Shown here piece after piece: positions 35,417 to 46,003 of a stretch of DNA of 64,000 bases. A program made the position numbers and the translations under genes. The notes under the pieces were generated by a model. It worked only from the letters and a program-made list of their open reading frames with translations. It ran no database searches and was not told where the DNA came from. Within the stretch, counting starts at the first letter, position 1. Each line of letters opens with the position of its first letter. Source of the DNA: Bacillota bacterium (GTDB lineage: Bacteria; Bacillota; Bacilli; Bacillales; Cytobacillaceae); the NCBI GenBank assembly GCA_030705955.1, contig JAUZPL010000003.1:1-64000 (forward strand), written 5' to 3'.

Positions 35417-35911
35417 TTAATCTGCAAAAATCAATTGGTAAAAATCAACGTGCTGCCATTCTTCAAATTTAAAACCTACTTCTTTAAACCTTCCTATAAA
35501 AGTAAATCCAAACTTTTTATGCAATTTAACACTTGCTTCATTTCCAGAAGTGATTCCACCAATTAGCGTATGGTAACGAAGGAGTTTTGCCCGATTAATA
35601 ATTTCCTTCATTAATAATGTACCAATTCCTTTTCCTCTAAAACCTTTAGAAATATAGATGGATAATTCTGAGGATCTTGAATAAGCAGGCTTATCGCGAT
35701 AAGGGGATAAGCAGCAATAACCAGCAACCACATCATCTTTCATTGCAACTATCAATGGGAACCTTCCACCATGCTGGTGAAACCAAACGGTCCGCTGTTC
35801 GAGGCTGTATTCTTCCAAATCAAATGTAGCTGTAAGGTTTTTGACTGCATCGTTATAAATTTTTAGCATACCAGGTAAGTCTTCTAGTACAGCGTCACGA
35901 ATATTGACCAT
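35417..35911 (-). CDS. GNAT N-acetyltransferase (phosphinothricin acetyltransferase-like)
   Basis: VNIRDAVLEDLPGMLKIYNDAVKNLTATFDLEEYS...ELSIYISKGFRGKGIGTLLMKEIINRAK. Confidence 0.88.
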   Translation of the reverse strand: MVNIRDAVLEDLPGMLKIYNDAVKNLTATFDLEEYSLEQRTVWFHQHGGRFPLIVAMKDDVVAGYCCLSPYRDKPAYSRSSELSIYISKGFRGKGIGTLLMKEIINRAKLLRYHTLIGGITSGNEASVKLHKKFGFTFIGRFKEVGFKFEEWQHVDFYQLIFAD

Positions 35912-35985
35912 TTCCCCATCCCCTATGAATACAATTGTATTAAAAAAGCTTGTAAACGTGGTTTACAAGCTACTTGATTGCTTTA

Positions 35986-37056
35986 TTATAATAGAAACAT
36001 TCCTACAATTCCACTTAAAATTCCTAAAACAACTACAGAACTCGCTACAAAGAACAATACCTTTTTAGGAAATGATCTTGCAACAAGCACAAGAGATGGA
36101 AGACTGACAGAAGGCAACGTAATTAAAAGAGCTGCAGCTGGTCCGCCTCCAAGTCCAAAGGACATAAATGTTTGAATGATTGGAATTTCGGCAGCCGTTG
36201 GAATAACAAAAAGCATACCAGCAATAGCAAAACCAATGATAGACATTAAGCTGTTAGATGCTGCTACACTGATGTGAGGGAATAGCCAAACTCGAACGGC
36301 ACCCATAAGAAGTACGGAAAGAACATATGCCGGGATAATATATAAAACCATGCTTCCGGCTGCTTTCAACCATCTGGTCGCAAAGGAACCAGATGATTCT
36401 TTATCGGTTTTTTCGATTAATTGATCAAGGTTAACTGGATTCACTTCTGGTGCAAAGCGATTTGCCAAATAACTTACTCCGAATACTAAGATAAGGCCGA
36501 AAATTAAACGAAGTAATGTAAACTTCCATGATAAAACAAATGTCATAAAAATTAATGTAGCTGGGTTAATAGTTGGATTTCCTAACCAGAATGCAAGAGT
36601 CGATCCAACTGAAACATTTTTTTTGCGTAAGCCTACCGCCATTGGAGCAGCACAGCAGGTACACATCATTCCAGGAATGGCAGCAAGTCCTGCAACAACT
36701 GTACTACCGAAAGACGTTTTTCCAAGGACTCTTAACAGCCAATTTGTAGGTAACAACACTTGTAGTAAAGATCCTAGTAAAATACCAAGTATTGCTGCTT
36801 TCCACACAGCAGTAAAATAGGCTAGTGCATATGCCCATGCAGTACTCCATGATGCAGCTGGTGGATTAGCCTTGTCACCAAGAATAGAGGTACCGATTGA
36901 GTGGGTAGAAGCAGCAAGAAACGATTTATTGTAATAAGGGAACCATTTTACATACCACAAACCTGCAGCAGCAATAATAATAAAAATAATAGCATACCAA
37001 ACAGCCTTTTTTGAATTAGGCTGCGGCGTTGTAAGAGAAGTGTTCATTTGTGCCAA
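35986..37056 (-). CDS. Permease, YraQ/ArsP-like (DUF318) with Cys cluster
   Basis: GLAAIPGMMCTCCAAPMAVGLRKKNVSVGSTLAFWLGNPTINPATLIFM; 8+ TM. Confidence 0.75.
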   Translation of the reverse strand: MAQMNTSLTTPQPNSKKAVWYAIIFIIIAAAGLWYVKWFPYYNKSFLAASTHSIGTSILGDKANPPAASWSTAWAYALAYFTAVWKAAILGILLGSLLQVLLPTNWLLRVLGKTSFGSTVVAGLAAIPGMMCTCCAAPMAVGLRKKNVSVGSTLAFWLGNPTINPATLIFMTFVLSWKFTLLRLIFGLILVFGVSYLANRFAPEVNPVNLDQLIEKTDKESSGSFATRWLKAAGSMVLYIIPAYVLSVLLMGAVRVWLFPHISVAASNSLMSIIGFAIAGMLFVIPTAAEIPIIQTFMSFGLGGGPAAALLITLPSVSLPSLVLVARSFPKKVLFFVASSVVVLGILSGIVGMFLL

Positions 37057-37372
37057 TTCGTAAATCCTCCTATCGATAAATTAGATTAATATTATTATAT
37101 CATATCGATTGATTGTGAATATGAAAAAAATGTGAAAATATCAAAAGGCTTTATACAGGATAAGTGAAGTTGAAAAATTGTGAATTCAAAACGATTAATA
37201 GTATGTAGAAAGGGTGCCGGCTTTGATTTTATTAATTGGTATTGTCATATGTCATGACAGCTTTTATACTGATAATGAAGTACAAATTGATAACTACTGG
37301 GAAAGGAGATTCTAATAGTTTTGGAATCAATCACTTTATAAAATTTTAAAATAAAAAGGAGAGGTCTTAAAA

Positions 37373-37978
37373 ATGAAAAAACAAGGATTGTGGTCGCTTC
37401 GTTTATCTACAGCAGCACTTGTATTAATACCTACAGCGGTTGGAATTAATTATATTGGAAAGTTATTTGCTGGGTTGTTAAAATTGCCACTTTGGCTTGA
37501 TTCAATAGGAACAGTGTTAGCAAGTATTTTAGCAGGACCAATTGTTGGTGCATTATCCGGGGCAATAAATAATGTTATTTATGGTTTAACGGCTGATCCC
37601 ATTTCCTTCATCTACGGAATTACGAGCCTTGCTATTGGGCTAGCTGCAGGTATTTTATTTTACAAGGGTTGGATTTCTAGCTGGTCTAAAGCTATTGTTG
37701 CTGGCTTAATGATTGGATTAGTAGCAGCAATCATTTCTACACCACTTAATATTGGCTTTTGGGGTGGGCAAACAGGAAATGTTTGGGGAGATGCCCTATA
37801 TGCTACAGTCCTTGCCAATACACATGCTACATGGTTAGCATCCTTCCTTGATGAGATTGTAGTTGATTTACCTGATAAATTGATTGTTGTTCTAATTAGT
37901 TTTGGTATTTTCAAAGGATTACCAAAAAATGTAGTTCAGTTATACAATACAAATAATAAAGTGGAAAATCTTGATTAA
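37373..37978 (+). CDS. ECF transporter S component, substrate unknown
   Basis: Small 6-TM protein; LPLWLDSIGTVLASILAGPIVGALSGAINNVIYG; followed by EcfT and two EcfA-like ATPases. Confidence 0.82.
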   Translation: MKKQGLWSLRLSTAALVLIPTAVGINYIGKLFAGLLKLPLWLDSIGTVLASILAGPIVGALSGAINNVIYGLTADPISFIYGITSLAIGLAAGILFYKGWISSWSKAIVAGLMIGLVAAIISTPLNIGFWGGQTGNVWGDALYATVLANTHATWLASFLDEIVVDLPDKLIVVLISFGIFKGLPKNVVQLYNTNNKVENLD

Positions 37979-38005
37979 AAAAATAAGAAGGGAGGATGGT
38001 GAGTA

Positions 38006-38773
38006 ATGAGATCAATTAGCTTATACACTGAAAGAAATACGGTCATTCATGCTATGGATCCTATTAGTAAGCTATTCTATATTTTGTTTGCTCTACTTAT
38101 TCCCATCATTCTTCCTTCCATTAAGGTATCTATTGTTTGCGTGGTTTTGGGTCTTATTTTCCTATTAGTTGCAAGAGTATTTAAGAAGACTATTCCAGTT
38201 TTTAGTTTTGTTTTTCTTATTCTTCTTACTGTTATTATTATCCAAGGACTTTTTAGACCTGGAAACCAAACAACACTTTTTCACTTTGGACCCTTTACGT
38301 TGTACAAAGAGGGTTTAATGTTTGCCTTTGGCGTTGCTTTTAGAGTCATTAATATCGTTAGTGCCTTTATGATTCTTATATTGACAACAAAGCCTTCCGA
38401 TCTTGTAGAATCCCTGGTTCGAAAAGGTTTATCATCTAAAATTGGGTATGTCATTATTTCTGTTTTTCAAATTATCCCTGAAATGATGTCTTCGATGGAA
38501 ACCATTACAGATGCTCAAAGATCTAGGGGGATGGAGACAGAGGGAAATTTACAGACAAGAATGAAGGCATTCTTGCCATTGTTAGGTCCAGTGATATTAG
38601 GATCATTAGCAAACACGAAGGAGCGAGCGATGGCACTAGAGGTCAGGGGATTTAATTCAAAAGGACCGAAAACTTATTTATTGGAAGAGAAAAAATATCG
38701 ATATAGTAAAGTGGTGCAGTGGGGCATTTTGTTGGGAATAGCTTGTGCTTTGGCTTGGAGGATACTGGTGTGA
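38006..38773 (+). CDS. ECF transporter T component (EcfT)
   Basis: DAQRSRGMETEGN and LANTKERAMALEVRGFNSKG EcfT coupling-helix motifs. Confidence 0.9.
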   Translation: MRSISLYTERNTVIHAMDPISKLFYILFALLIPIILPSIKVSIVCVVLGLIFLLVARVFKKTIPVFSFVFLILLTVIIIQGLFRPGNQTTLFHFGPFTLYKEGLMFAFGVAFRVINIVSAFMILILTTKPSDLVESLVRKGLSSKIGYVIISVFQIIPEMMSSMETITDAQRSRGMETEGNLQTRMKAFLPLLGPVILGSLANTKERAMALEVRGFNSKGPKTYLLEEKKYRYSKVVQWGILLGIACALAWRILV

Positions 38774-39615
38774 AAAAAATTATTGTCGAAAATTTAAAGT
38801 ATAAATATCCGTTATCTGAAAAATTAGCTCTTAACAATGTATCCTTTGAAATTGAACAGGGAGAATTTATAGGAGTGATTGGAAGAAATTTATCCGGAAA
38901 ATCAACCCTGTGCCAAGCCATGGTTGGGCTCGTTCCTCATTTTTACAAAGGGGCTTATGGAGGAAAGGTAATCATTGATGGGCTGGAAGTAAGAAATTAT
39001 TCCATTGCAGATATTTCATTAAAGGTAGGAATTGTTTTCCAAAACCCGTTTACACAGATTACCGGCTCAAAAATGACTGTATATGAAGAAATTGCCTTTG
39101 GCCTTGAAAACCTTGGCATTTCACGTGCGGAGATGATAAATCGAATCGATTTTGCTTTAAATCTTCTAAAGATTGCCCCATTTAAGGAGCGATCCCCATT
39201 TGATTTATCTGGTGGTCAAATGCAAAGGATGGCCATTGCAAGTATCATTGCCATGAAGCCGGAAATTATTGTATTAGATGAACCAACCTCACAACTTGAT
39301 CCAGAGGGTTCGGAGGAGGTTTTCAGAGCAATTCAGGATCTTAGTAAACAAGGAATCACGGTTATATTGGCAGAGCATAAAATGGAGAAAATGGCGGAGT
39401 TTTGCAATCGGATTTTACTTCTAGATGATGGAAAAGTTGTTGACTTTGATGTACCTGAAAAAGTGTTTTCACGTGATGATTTAGGTGAACATGGTGTTAA
39501 TGCTCCCGTTTATACAAGAGTTTGCAAAGCTTTAAATAAAAAAAAGGCGGGTACAAATGATTATCCTGTTACACTTGAGGAAGCGGTTCGTGTATTAGGA
39601 GGAATGGGTTTATGA
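38770..39615 (+). CDS. ECF transporter ATPase (EcfA)
   Basis: GTG start overlapping ecfT stop (GTGA); GRNLSGKSTL, LSGGQMQRMAIASIIAMKPEIIVLDEPTSQLDP. Confidence 0.9.
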   Translation: MKKIIVENLKYKYPLSEKLALNNVSFEIEQGEFIGVIGRNLSGKSTLCQAMVGLVPHFYKGAYGGKVIIDGLEVRNYSIADISLKVGIVFQNPFTQITGSKMTVYEEIAFGLENLGISRAEMINRIDFALNLLKIAPFKERSPFDLSGGQMQRMAIASIIAMKPEIIVLDEPTSQLDPEGSEEVFRAIQDLSKQGITVILAEHKMEKMAEFCNRILLLDDGKVVDFDVPEKVFSRDDLGEHGVNAPVYTRVCKALNKKKAGTNDYPVTLEEAVRVLGGMGL

Positions 39616-40415
39616 TTACAGTATCCAACCTTTCGTATGCCTATCAAAAGGGTAACCCTGTTCTTATTGATATTCATTTAAATATAGATCAACGATCAAC
39701 TGCTATTATTGGGCAAAATGGGGCAGGAAAAACAACCTTTGTTAAATTGTTAAAAGGTTTGTTAAAGCCGTTTGAAGGCGAAGTCTTTATCCAAAATCAG
39801 CAGGTGAAAAATCGGACCGCAGCTGAATTAGCCAAAATCATCGGGCTTGTTTTTCAAAATCCCAATGACCAAATTTTTAAGAATAAAGTGTTGGACGAGG
39901 TTATGTTTGGCCCTTTGAATATGGGAATTGATAAGCAGCAAGCAACAGAAAATGCGATGGAGGCATTAGAAATGGTAGGTCTTCATGACAAATTGGACAT
40001 GAATCCCCATGATTTAAGCTTATCGGAAAAGAAGTTGCTTTGTATTGCATCCGTTGTTGCTATGGATACCAACATTATTATTTTGGATGAACCAACTATT
40101 GCTCAAGATTATCAAGGGAAGGAAACAATAAAAAAAGTAATAAAAACCTTAAAGGAAAAAAATAAATTAGTCATGACGATTATTCATGATATGGATTTTG
40201 TTGCTGAAAATTTTGAAAGAACGATTGTATTTAATGAAGGAAAAGTCATTCTTGATGGGGACACGAGATTTGTTTTTGCCCAGAAGGATATATTAAAAAG
40301 TGCCCATGTCGAAGCTCCAGAAATTACAAAACTTGGGGAGAAATTAGGATATAGAAAAACCTTTTTAACGATTGAAGAATTTATTGATTATAAAAATCAG
40401 GAGAGAAACTTATAG
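39612..40415 (+). CDS. ECF transporter ATPase (EcfA')
   Basis: GQNGAGKTT, LSLSEKKLLCIASVVAMDTNIIILDEPTIAQD. Confidence 0.9.
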   Translation: MITVSNLSYAYQKGNPVLIDIHLNIDQRSTAIIGQNGAGKTTFVKLLKGLLKPFEGEVFIQNQQVKNRTAAELAKIIGLVFQNPNDQIFKNKVLDEVMFGPLNMGIDKQQATENAMEALEMVGLHDKLDMNPHDLSLSEKKLLCIASVVAMDTNIIILDEPTIAQDYQGKETIKKVIKTLKEKNKLVMTIIHDMDFVAENFERTIVFNEGKVILDGDTRFVFAQKDILKSAHVEAPEITKLGEKLGYRKTFLTIEEFIDYKNQERNL

Positions 40416-40469
40416 GCCAAATTTGTTGGTCTTTATTTTTTTATCAAAAAAAAGACCCCTAGATAAAGG

Positions 40470-41120
40470 TCAATACAACTTCCGTTCGTTTAAAGACTGA
40501 ATAAAATCCTTAACGCTCCTAAAAATTTGGTCTGGTTCGATACTAAACTCAAATGTTTGGTAATTTGGCAGCCATTGTACCCCAATTGTATACACGTTAG
40601 CCTGTTTACCAGCTTGTATATCAGCATCACTATCCCCTAGAAAAACAGCTTCATTATTTTGTATATTTAGCTGAGCAAGTACTTTGTTTATTCCTTCTGG
40701 GTGAGGCTTTGGTTGAGTAACATCATCCCCAGAAATCATCACATCAAAGAAATCCTTCATACCAAGACAATCTAAAGAAATATCCAAACTTCTTCGGGCT
40801 TTTCCTGTTACAATACCAACTTTATACCCTTCTCTTTTTAAATGTTTCAGTAAGTTGATTATTTCCTCATTATTAGAAACAAGCCCTTGAGGCTGTTCTA
40901 AATACTTTTCATAGTATATTTCAATTGCTTCATCAAAATTTTGATTTAAAAGGTTTTCTCTGATAATACCAGTTTCTGAGGGACCGAACATAGACTTAAT
41001 TTTTTCTGATGATATTTCTAGATTATCAAATTCTTTAAAAACAGCTTGGAAGGCATAAAAACAAACAGGTAAGGTATCGGCAAGTGTACCATCGAAATCA
41101 AAAATCACAGCTTTAACCAT
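40470..41120 (-). CDS. HAD-superfamily phosphatase (PGP/PpaX-like)
   Basis: VIFDFDGTLADT, VGIVTGKAR, KPHPEGI, FLGDSDADIQAGKQAN. Confidence 0.9.
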   Translation of the reverse strand: MVKAVIFDFDGTLADTLPVCFYAFQAVFKEFDNLEISSEKIKSMFGPSETGIIRENLLNQNFDEAIEIYYEKYLEQPQGLVSNNEEIINLLKHLKREGYKVGIVTGKARRSLDISLDCLGMKDFFDVMISGDDVTQPKPHPEGINKVLAQLNIQNNEAVFLGDSDADIQAGKQANVYTIGVQWLPNYQTFEFSIEPDQIFRSVKDFIQSLNERKLY

Positions 41121-41132
41121 TTTTTCTTCCTT

Positions 41133-41657
41133 TTATCCCCGAAGGTATCTTTCCTTTATAATTTGACAGTGGTGAAGCTCATGACCTGCAATAATATAGG
41201 CTAATGCACGTGTAGTATTTTCAAAATTATTGGCAACACCTTTACGGAGCCAAGCTTCCTCAGGCATATTTCTTAAGAGAGCTATAGTGGCTTTTCTAAC
41301 TAAAATAAACTCCTCAACTATTCTTTGAATTGGGAGATTACAATAATTAGAACCCTTTATATAGTGGTTTTCATTAAATCCTGGCAATGGGTTTTCATCA
41401 CCGCGACCAATACGAAGTAGACGAACACTTAAGATTCTCTCGGTGTCTGTCATATGACCTAGAACCTCTTTTATACTCCATTTCTCTGGAGCATAACGAA
41501 AATTACCTTTTGATTCAGAAATGCTCTGAAAAATGCTTACCGTTTTTGTGAGGCTTTCTTCTAGAATTAAAATAATCTCTCCTTCAGGAACTAGCTGAAT
41601 ATAAGATTCGTAATAAGGTGGGAATTCTCCCGCTTTGGGTCGTTGTAGCATGGGCAA
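41133..41657 (-). CDS. DinB-family protein
   Basis: KWSIKEVLGHMTDTERIL...YIIAGHELHHCQIIKERYL metal-His pattern. Confidence 0.88.
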   Translation of the reverse strand: MPMLQRPKAGEFPPYYESYIQLVPEGEIILILEESLTKTVSIFQSISESKGNFRYAPEKWSIKEVLGHMTDTERILSVRLLRIGRGDENPLPGFNENHYIKGSNYCNLPIQRIVEEFILVRKATIALLRNMPEEAWLRKGVANNFENTTRALAYIIAGHELHHCQIIKERYLRG

Positions 41658-41854
41658 TCCTCCTCTATAAATTCTACATATACTAATACTTTATAGTAAA
41701 CTATAAAATTTAGAAATCATTTATTGGAATAATATACCTAAATTATTATGTTGAAAACGGTGATTGTGATATTTCCCTTTTTTTGATATTTTTATAGTAG
41801 ACAGGTAGTATTACACAAAGGGGAAAGCAACGATGATAGATAGGAAATATTGTT

Positions 41855-44041
41855 ATGCGTAAATGGGTTTTCATATTTAGTTTGCTTACATTAGCAGAAC
41901 TAATAGACGAGATCGGTCCTTTGCTTGTTCCCTCTAAAGTTTGTAAATATGTTTCAATTGTTGTTTTCTTAGGGACCATGGTACTTCTCCTTTTTTTATT
42001 TAGGAAAATGGACCTAGCGGCAAGTGAGCTTAGAGTAAGCAGGCAAAAATTAAAAAATATTTTTGATACATTGAATGTGGCTATTTGGTCTCACGACTTA
42101 AAAACAGATACCCTTCTTATTACCCCTGGTATTGAAAAGTTATATGGATATTCTTTAGAAGAGTTTTATCAAGATTATACTCTTTGGAAAAAAGTTATCC
42201 ATCCAGATGATTCTAGTATTTTAATTGAACGAGAGAAGAAATTACTGGTAGGGGAGCAAACTACAAGCGAGTATCGGATTATTCGCCCCGATGGTGAGGT
42301 GCGCTGGATTCAAGACAGCGGATTTCCAACTATAGATGAATACGGAAATTATATAGATTTTAATAGTGTATTATTTGATATTACTGACCGAAAGGAAAGC
42401 GAGTATCGTTATCGCAGTTTAGTTGAAATGTCACCAGACATTGTTGCAGTAGCAAGCAATGGGAAGATTGACTATATTAACGGGGCTGGTGTTAAACTTT
42501 TAGGCGCAGAACATCCTCATGAAATTATCGGAAAATCTATAGAACTATTTGCCCCAATCCCTATTATTGAAAAGGCTTTAAGTAAAGAAGAAGCAATGAG
42601 ATTCGAATTCCAAATGACCCGTTTAGACGGTAAAAGGATAGATGTTGAAACGGCTATCATGCCTATCCAGTTTGAAGGAAGACTTGCAAGACAGATTGTT
42701 GGTAGGGACATTACCGATCGGAAAAAGTCAGAAGAAACCATTAAGACTATGGCTTTCTATGATACATTAACAGGATTGCCCAATCGAAATATGTTCAGAA
42801 CACATTTGAATGAGGTTTTGAGGCAGGAAAAAACAAAGATGGCTGCTGTTTTGTTTTTGGACTTAGATCGTTTTAAAATTATAAATGATACAAAAGGACA
42901 TACAACAGGAGATCTTTTATTACAAAAGGTAGCCGAAAGACTGCAAGGTGCTATTCAAAATGATGGAATTGTTTCACGCCAGGGTGGAGATGAATTCATT
43001 ATCTTATTAGAAAATATGGATAAGAAACAAGCTTCCATAGTTGCTGAACGAATTCTTGATCATTTTTCAAAGCAATTAGAGGTTCATGACCAGGAGTTTT
43101 TTGTTACCCCAAGTATAGGTATTAGTCTTTATCCAACAGATGGGTATGATGAGGAAACACTCATAAAAAATGCAGATATTGCAATGTATTTAGCAAAAGA
43201 GCATGGGAAAAACAATTATCAATTTTATTCCTCTAGGTTAAATGTAAATTCAATTAAAATTATGGAATTAGAGAATGGATTAAGGAAAGCTTTAGAACAA
43301 AATCAATTCGTTTTACATTATCAGCCACAAATCGAACTGGAAACTGAGAAAATTGTGTGAATTGAAGCATTAATTCGTTGGGAGCACCCGAAATATGGCC
43401 TTATTCCACCATCAGAATTTATTCCATTAGCTGAGGAAACGGGACTTATTGTTCCGATTGGAAGATGGATTTTAAAGCAGGCATGTGAACAAAACAAGAG
43501 GTGGCAGGATGAAGGATTTCAACCTGTTCCAATTGCTGTCAATATTTCTGTTCGTCAATTGCAGGAAGATGGTTTCGTGGATTCTGTTGTAGAGGTACTT
43601 AATCAAGTTGGGCTCCATCCGAAAAATTTAGAATTGGAAATTACGGAAAGTATTATGCAAAACATTGAATATTCCACGAATATTCTAAATCAAATAAAAG
43701 AGCTTGGTGTCAATCTATCTATAGATGACTTTGGAACAGGATATTCATCTTTAAGCTATTTAAGGCATCTTCCAATTGATCGAATTAAAATTGATAAATC
43801 CTTTGTTGATGATATTCTTTATCATACCAATCAAGGTGTCATGGTAAAAACAATAATTGATATGGGGAATCATATGCAATTTTCTGTTATAGCTGAGGGA
43901 ATTGAACAAAAGGAACAAGTTGACTTTCTAAAGAACAATGCTTGTATGATCGGTCAAGGGTACTATTTCAGTCGCCCATTACCAGGCAATCAAATGAGAG
44001 ATTATTTTAAAAAGACTTTTGGTCCAATTGAGGCCAAGTAA
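41855..44041 (+). pseudogene. PAS-PAS-GGDEF-EAL cyclic-di-GMP protein interrupted by in-frame TGA at 43358-43360
   Basis: ORFs 41855-43360 and 43559-44041 lie in the same frame; ...[42 protein letters not shown]...; GGDEF and [13 protein letters not shown] intact. Confidence 0.88.
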
Positions 44042-44078
44042 AAAGCTGACCCTTCAGTTGGTCAGCTTTTTGCTTTTT

Positions 44079-44444
44079 CTACTCCCCCCACCTCATTGAA
44101 ATTGTTAAATTACAGCAGCTGTCTGGAGTATATGGTGTCGCCTTTGAATAAAGTGTAAAAATTACGCTTGTAGGATTATATTGAACTGTAAAGGGCACCT
44201 TTAAACCAATTGACTTTACGAGGCTTTCAACTTGATGCCTATTTCCTTTCTGGGCAGCATCCATTATTTTGTATGCAAAGATTGAATCCTCCAAATGGTC
44301 TAATAATACGTCTCCTTGCCGCATTAAATCTCGAAATGATTTTACCGAGCTCTTCAAAATTTTAGTATCAACTTTAGGGTATGGAGAGCGTAAAAGGTTT
44401 TCTGGCATAAAAAAAGTTGTATAGTATTGATTAAAGGGAATCAT
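44079..44444 (-). CDS. Hypothetical protein
   Basis: MIPFNQYYTTFFMPENLLRSPYPKVDTKILKSSVKSFRDLMRQGDVLLDHLEDS...; ATG 44444 behind ggaggga. Confidence 0.65.
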   Translation of the reverse strand: MIPFNQYYTTFFMPENLLRSPYPKVDTKILKSSVKSFRDLMRQGDVLLDHLEDSIFAYKIMDAAQKGNRHQVESLVKSIGLKVPFTVQYNPTSVIFTLYSKATPYTPDSCCNLTISMRWGE

Positions 44445-44547
44445 GGGCAATCCCTCCATTTTCTTTCACTATTTGAATTGATATATGAATTAAAGCATTC
44501 ACCTTTAATAAAATATGTAATGGTTATAGCGAAGGGCACGGCACAAA

Positions 44548-44586
44548 CCTAAAATAGGGGATAATCAATATTTCCCCTATTTTAGG
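44548..44586. repeat. Long perfect inverted repeat (hairpin), 13-bp arms
   Basis: CCTAAAATAGGGG-ataatcaatattt-CCCCTATTTTAGG; no T-run on either side. Confidence 0.75.
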
Positions 44587-44685
44587 AAGATAATAAAATA
44601 TGTACTACTTAAGAAAGGAAATACATGTAGGGAGCCGTGGAGATTCTTATCGTACAAAAAAGGGAAATAAGAGAGGAATTGCGTG

Positions 44686-44862
44686 ATGTTTCCTGAGGAG
44701 CACAAGGTCAGCTTCCAACTGCAAGTCATTTTAAAACGTCATGGTCTTTTAGAAAATGGACATTTTAAGGTTTCTGTCATGGCGGCTTTTGGTTATCGTG
44801 TACGGGATCCAAGACCTAAGACACGGCAACCATTGGAACAAATTGTTAAGTGGGTAAAATAA
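44686..44862 (+). CDS. Small hypothetical protein, 58 aa (below ORF-track cutoff)
   Basis: MFPEEHKVSFQLQVILKRHGLLENGHFKVSVMAAFGYRVRDPRPKTRQPLEQIVKWVK; 16 bp before the OYE gene. Confidence 0.5.
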   Translation: MFPEEHKVSFQLQVILKRHGLLENGHFKVSVMAAFGYRVRDPRPKTRQPLEQIVKWVK

Positions 44863-44878
44863 AAGGAGGATTTTTTAC

Positions 44879-46003
44879 ATGAATTCTAATTTTCAACCGT
44901 TATTTGAAACATTTGTATTTCCGAATGGAATTACCTTGAAAAATCGATTGGTTATGGCACCGATGACCAATTTCTCATCAAATGAAGATGGAACTGTATC
45001 CGATGCAGAGGTAAAATACTATGCACGACGTTCAAAAGGAGTTAGCATGGTAATCACTGCTTGTACATATGTAACAGCAAATGGGAAAGGATTTCAAGGG
45101 GAATTTGCCGGCAATCGAGATGAAATGGTTCCGAGCCTAAAAAGATTAGCAGATGCAATCAAAGCTGAAGGGGCAAAGGCCATTTTACAAATTTTCCATG
45201 GGGGCCGGGAATGTCCACCCGTGCTGGTGCCAAATGGAGAAATTGTTAGTGCAAGTGATATACCATCTGAACGAAAGGGTTCAAACGTACCCAGAGCATT
45301 AGAGAATGATGAAATTGAAGGTATTATTAAGGCATTTGGAGAAACAACCCGAAGAGCTATTGAGACAGGATATGATGGTGTTGAAATACATGGTGCAAAT
45401 GGATACCTCATCCAGCAATTTTTCTCTCCTCATTCAAATCGCAGGGAGGATAAATGGGGAGGTAGTCTTGAAAATCGATTAACATTTCCGCTTGCAGTCG
45501 TGGACGAGGTCCAAAGAATTGTTAAAGAACATGCCAAACAGCCTTTTATCGTAGGCTACAGATTCTCTCCAGAGGAGCCAGAGACACCTGGGATTACCAT
45601 GGCTGACACTTTACGTTTAGTAGATGCACTTGCATTGAAAAGATTAGATTATCTACATGTTTCACAAACAGACTTCAATGCTGTTCCTAGAAGAGGTATT
45701 GAAGATAATCGCTCCAGATTAGAAATTATTCAAGAGAAGGTGGGTAACCATACTCCTGTAATCGGCGTAGGTTCTATTTATACTCCAGAGGATGCTCTAC
45801 ATGCTTTTGAAACAGGTGTTCCATTACTAGCCTTAGGGCGAGAGCTTATTATCGATCCGGATTGGGTAGGGAAAATTCAAAATGGAAAAGAACATGAAAT
45901 TGTTACACGAATCCATAAGGATGCCCAAGAGGAATTAGTTGTTCCAACTCCACTTTGGCAAGCCATTATACATTCCCCTGGTTGGTTCCCAGGGGTGGAA
46001 TAA
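44879..46003 (+). CDS. NADH:flavin oxidoreductase / Old Yellow Enzyme family
   Basis: LKNRLVMAPMTNFSSNEDGTVSD...GYDGVEIHGANGYLIQQFFSPHSNRREDKWGGSLENR. Confidence 0.93.
   Translation: MNSNFQPLFETFVFPNGITLKNRLVMAPMTNFSSNEDGTVSDAEVKYYARRSKGVSMVITACTYVTANGKGFQGEFAGNRDEMVPSLKRLADAIKAEGAKAILQIFHGGRECPPVLVPNGEIVSASDIPSERKGSNVPRALENDEIEGIIKAFGETTRRAIETGYDGVEIHGANGYLIQQFFSPHSNRREDKWGGSLENRLTFPLAVVDEVQRIVKEHAKQPFIVGYRFSPEEPETPGITMADTLRLVDALALKRLDYLHVSQTDFNAVPRRGIEDNRSRLEIIQEKVGNHTPVIGVGSIYTPEDALHAFETGVPLLALGRELIIDPDWVGKIQNGKEHEIVTRIHKDAQEELVVPTPLWQAIIHSPGWFPGVE

Noticed and set aside
37200-37320. Possible TPP-riboswitch-like text (gggtgccggctttga ... ttgataactactgggaaaggag) upstream of the ECF S gene
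   Set aside because: Lacks the invariant CTGAGA and the full 3' TPP core; match is partial and by eye. An Rfam scan would decide.
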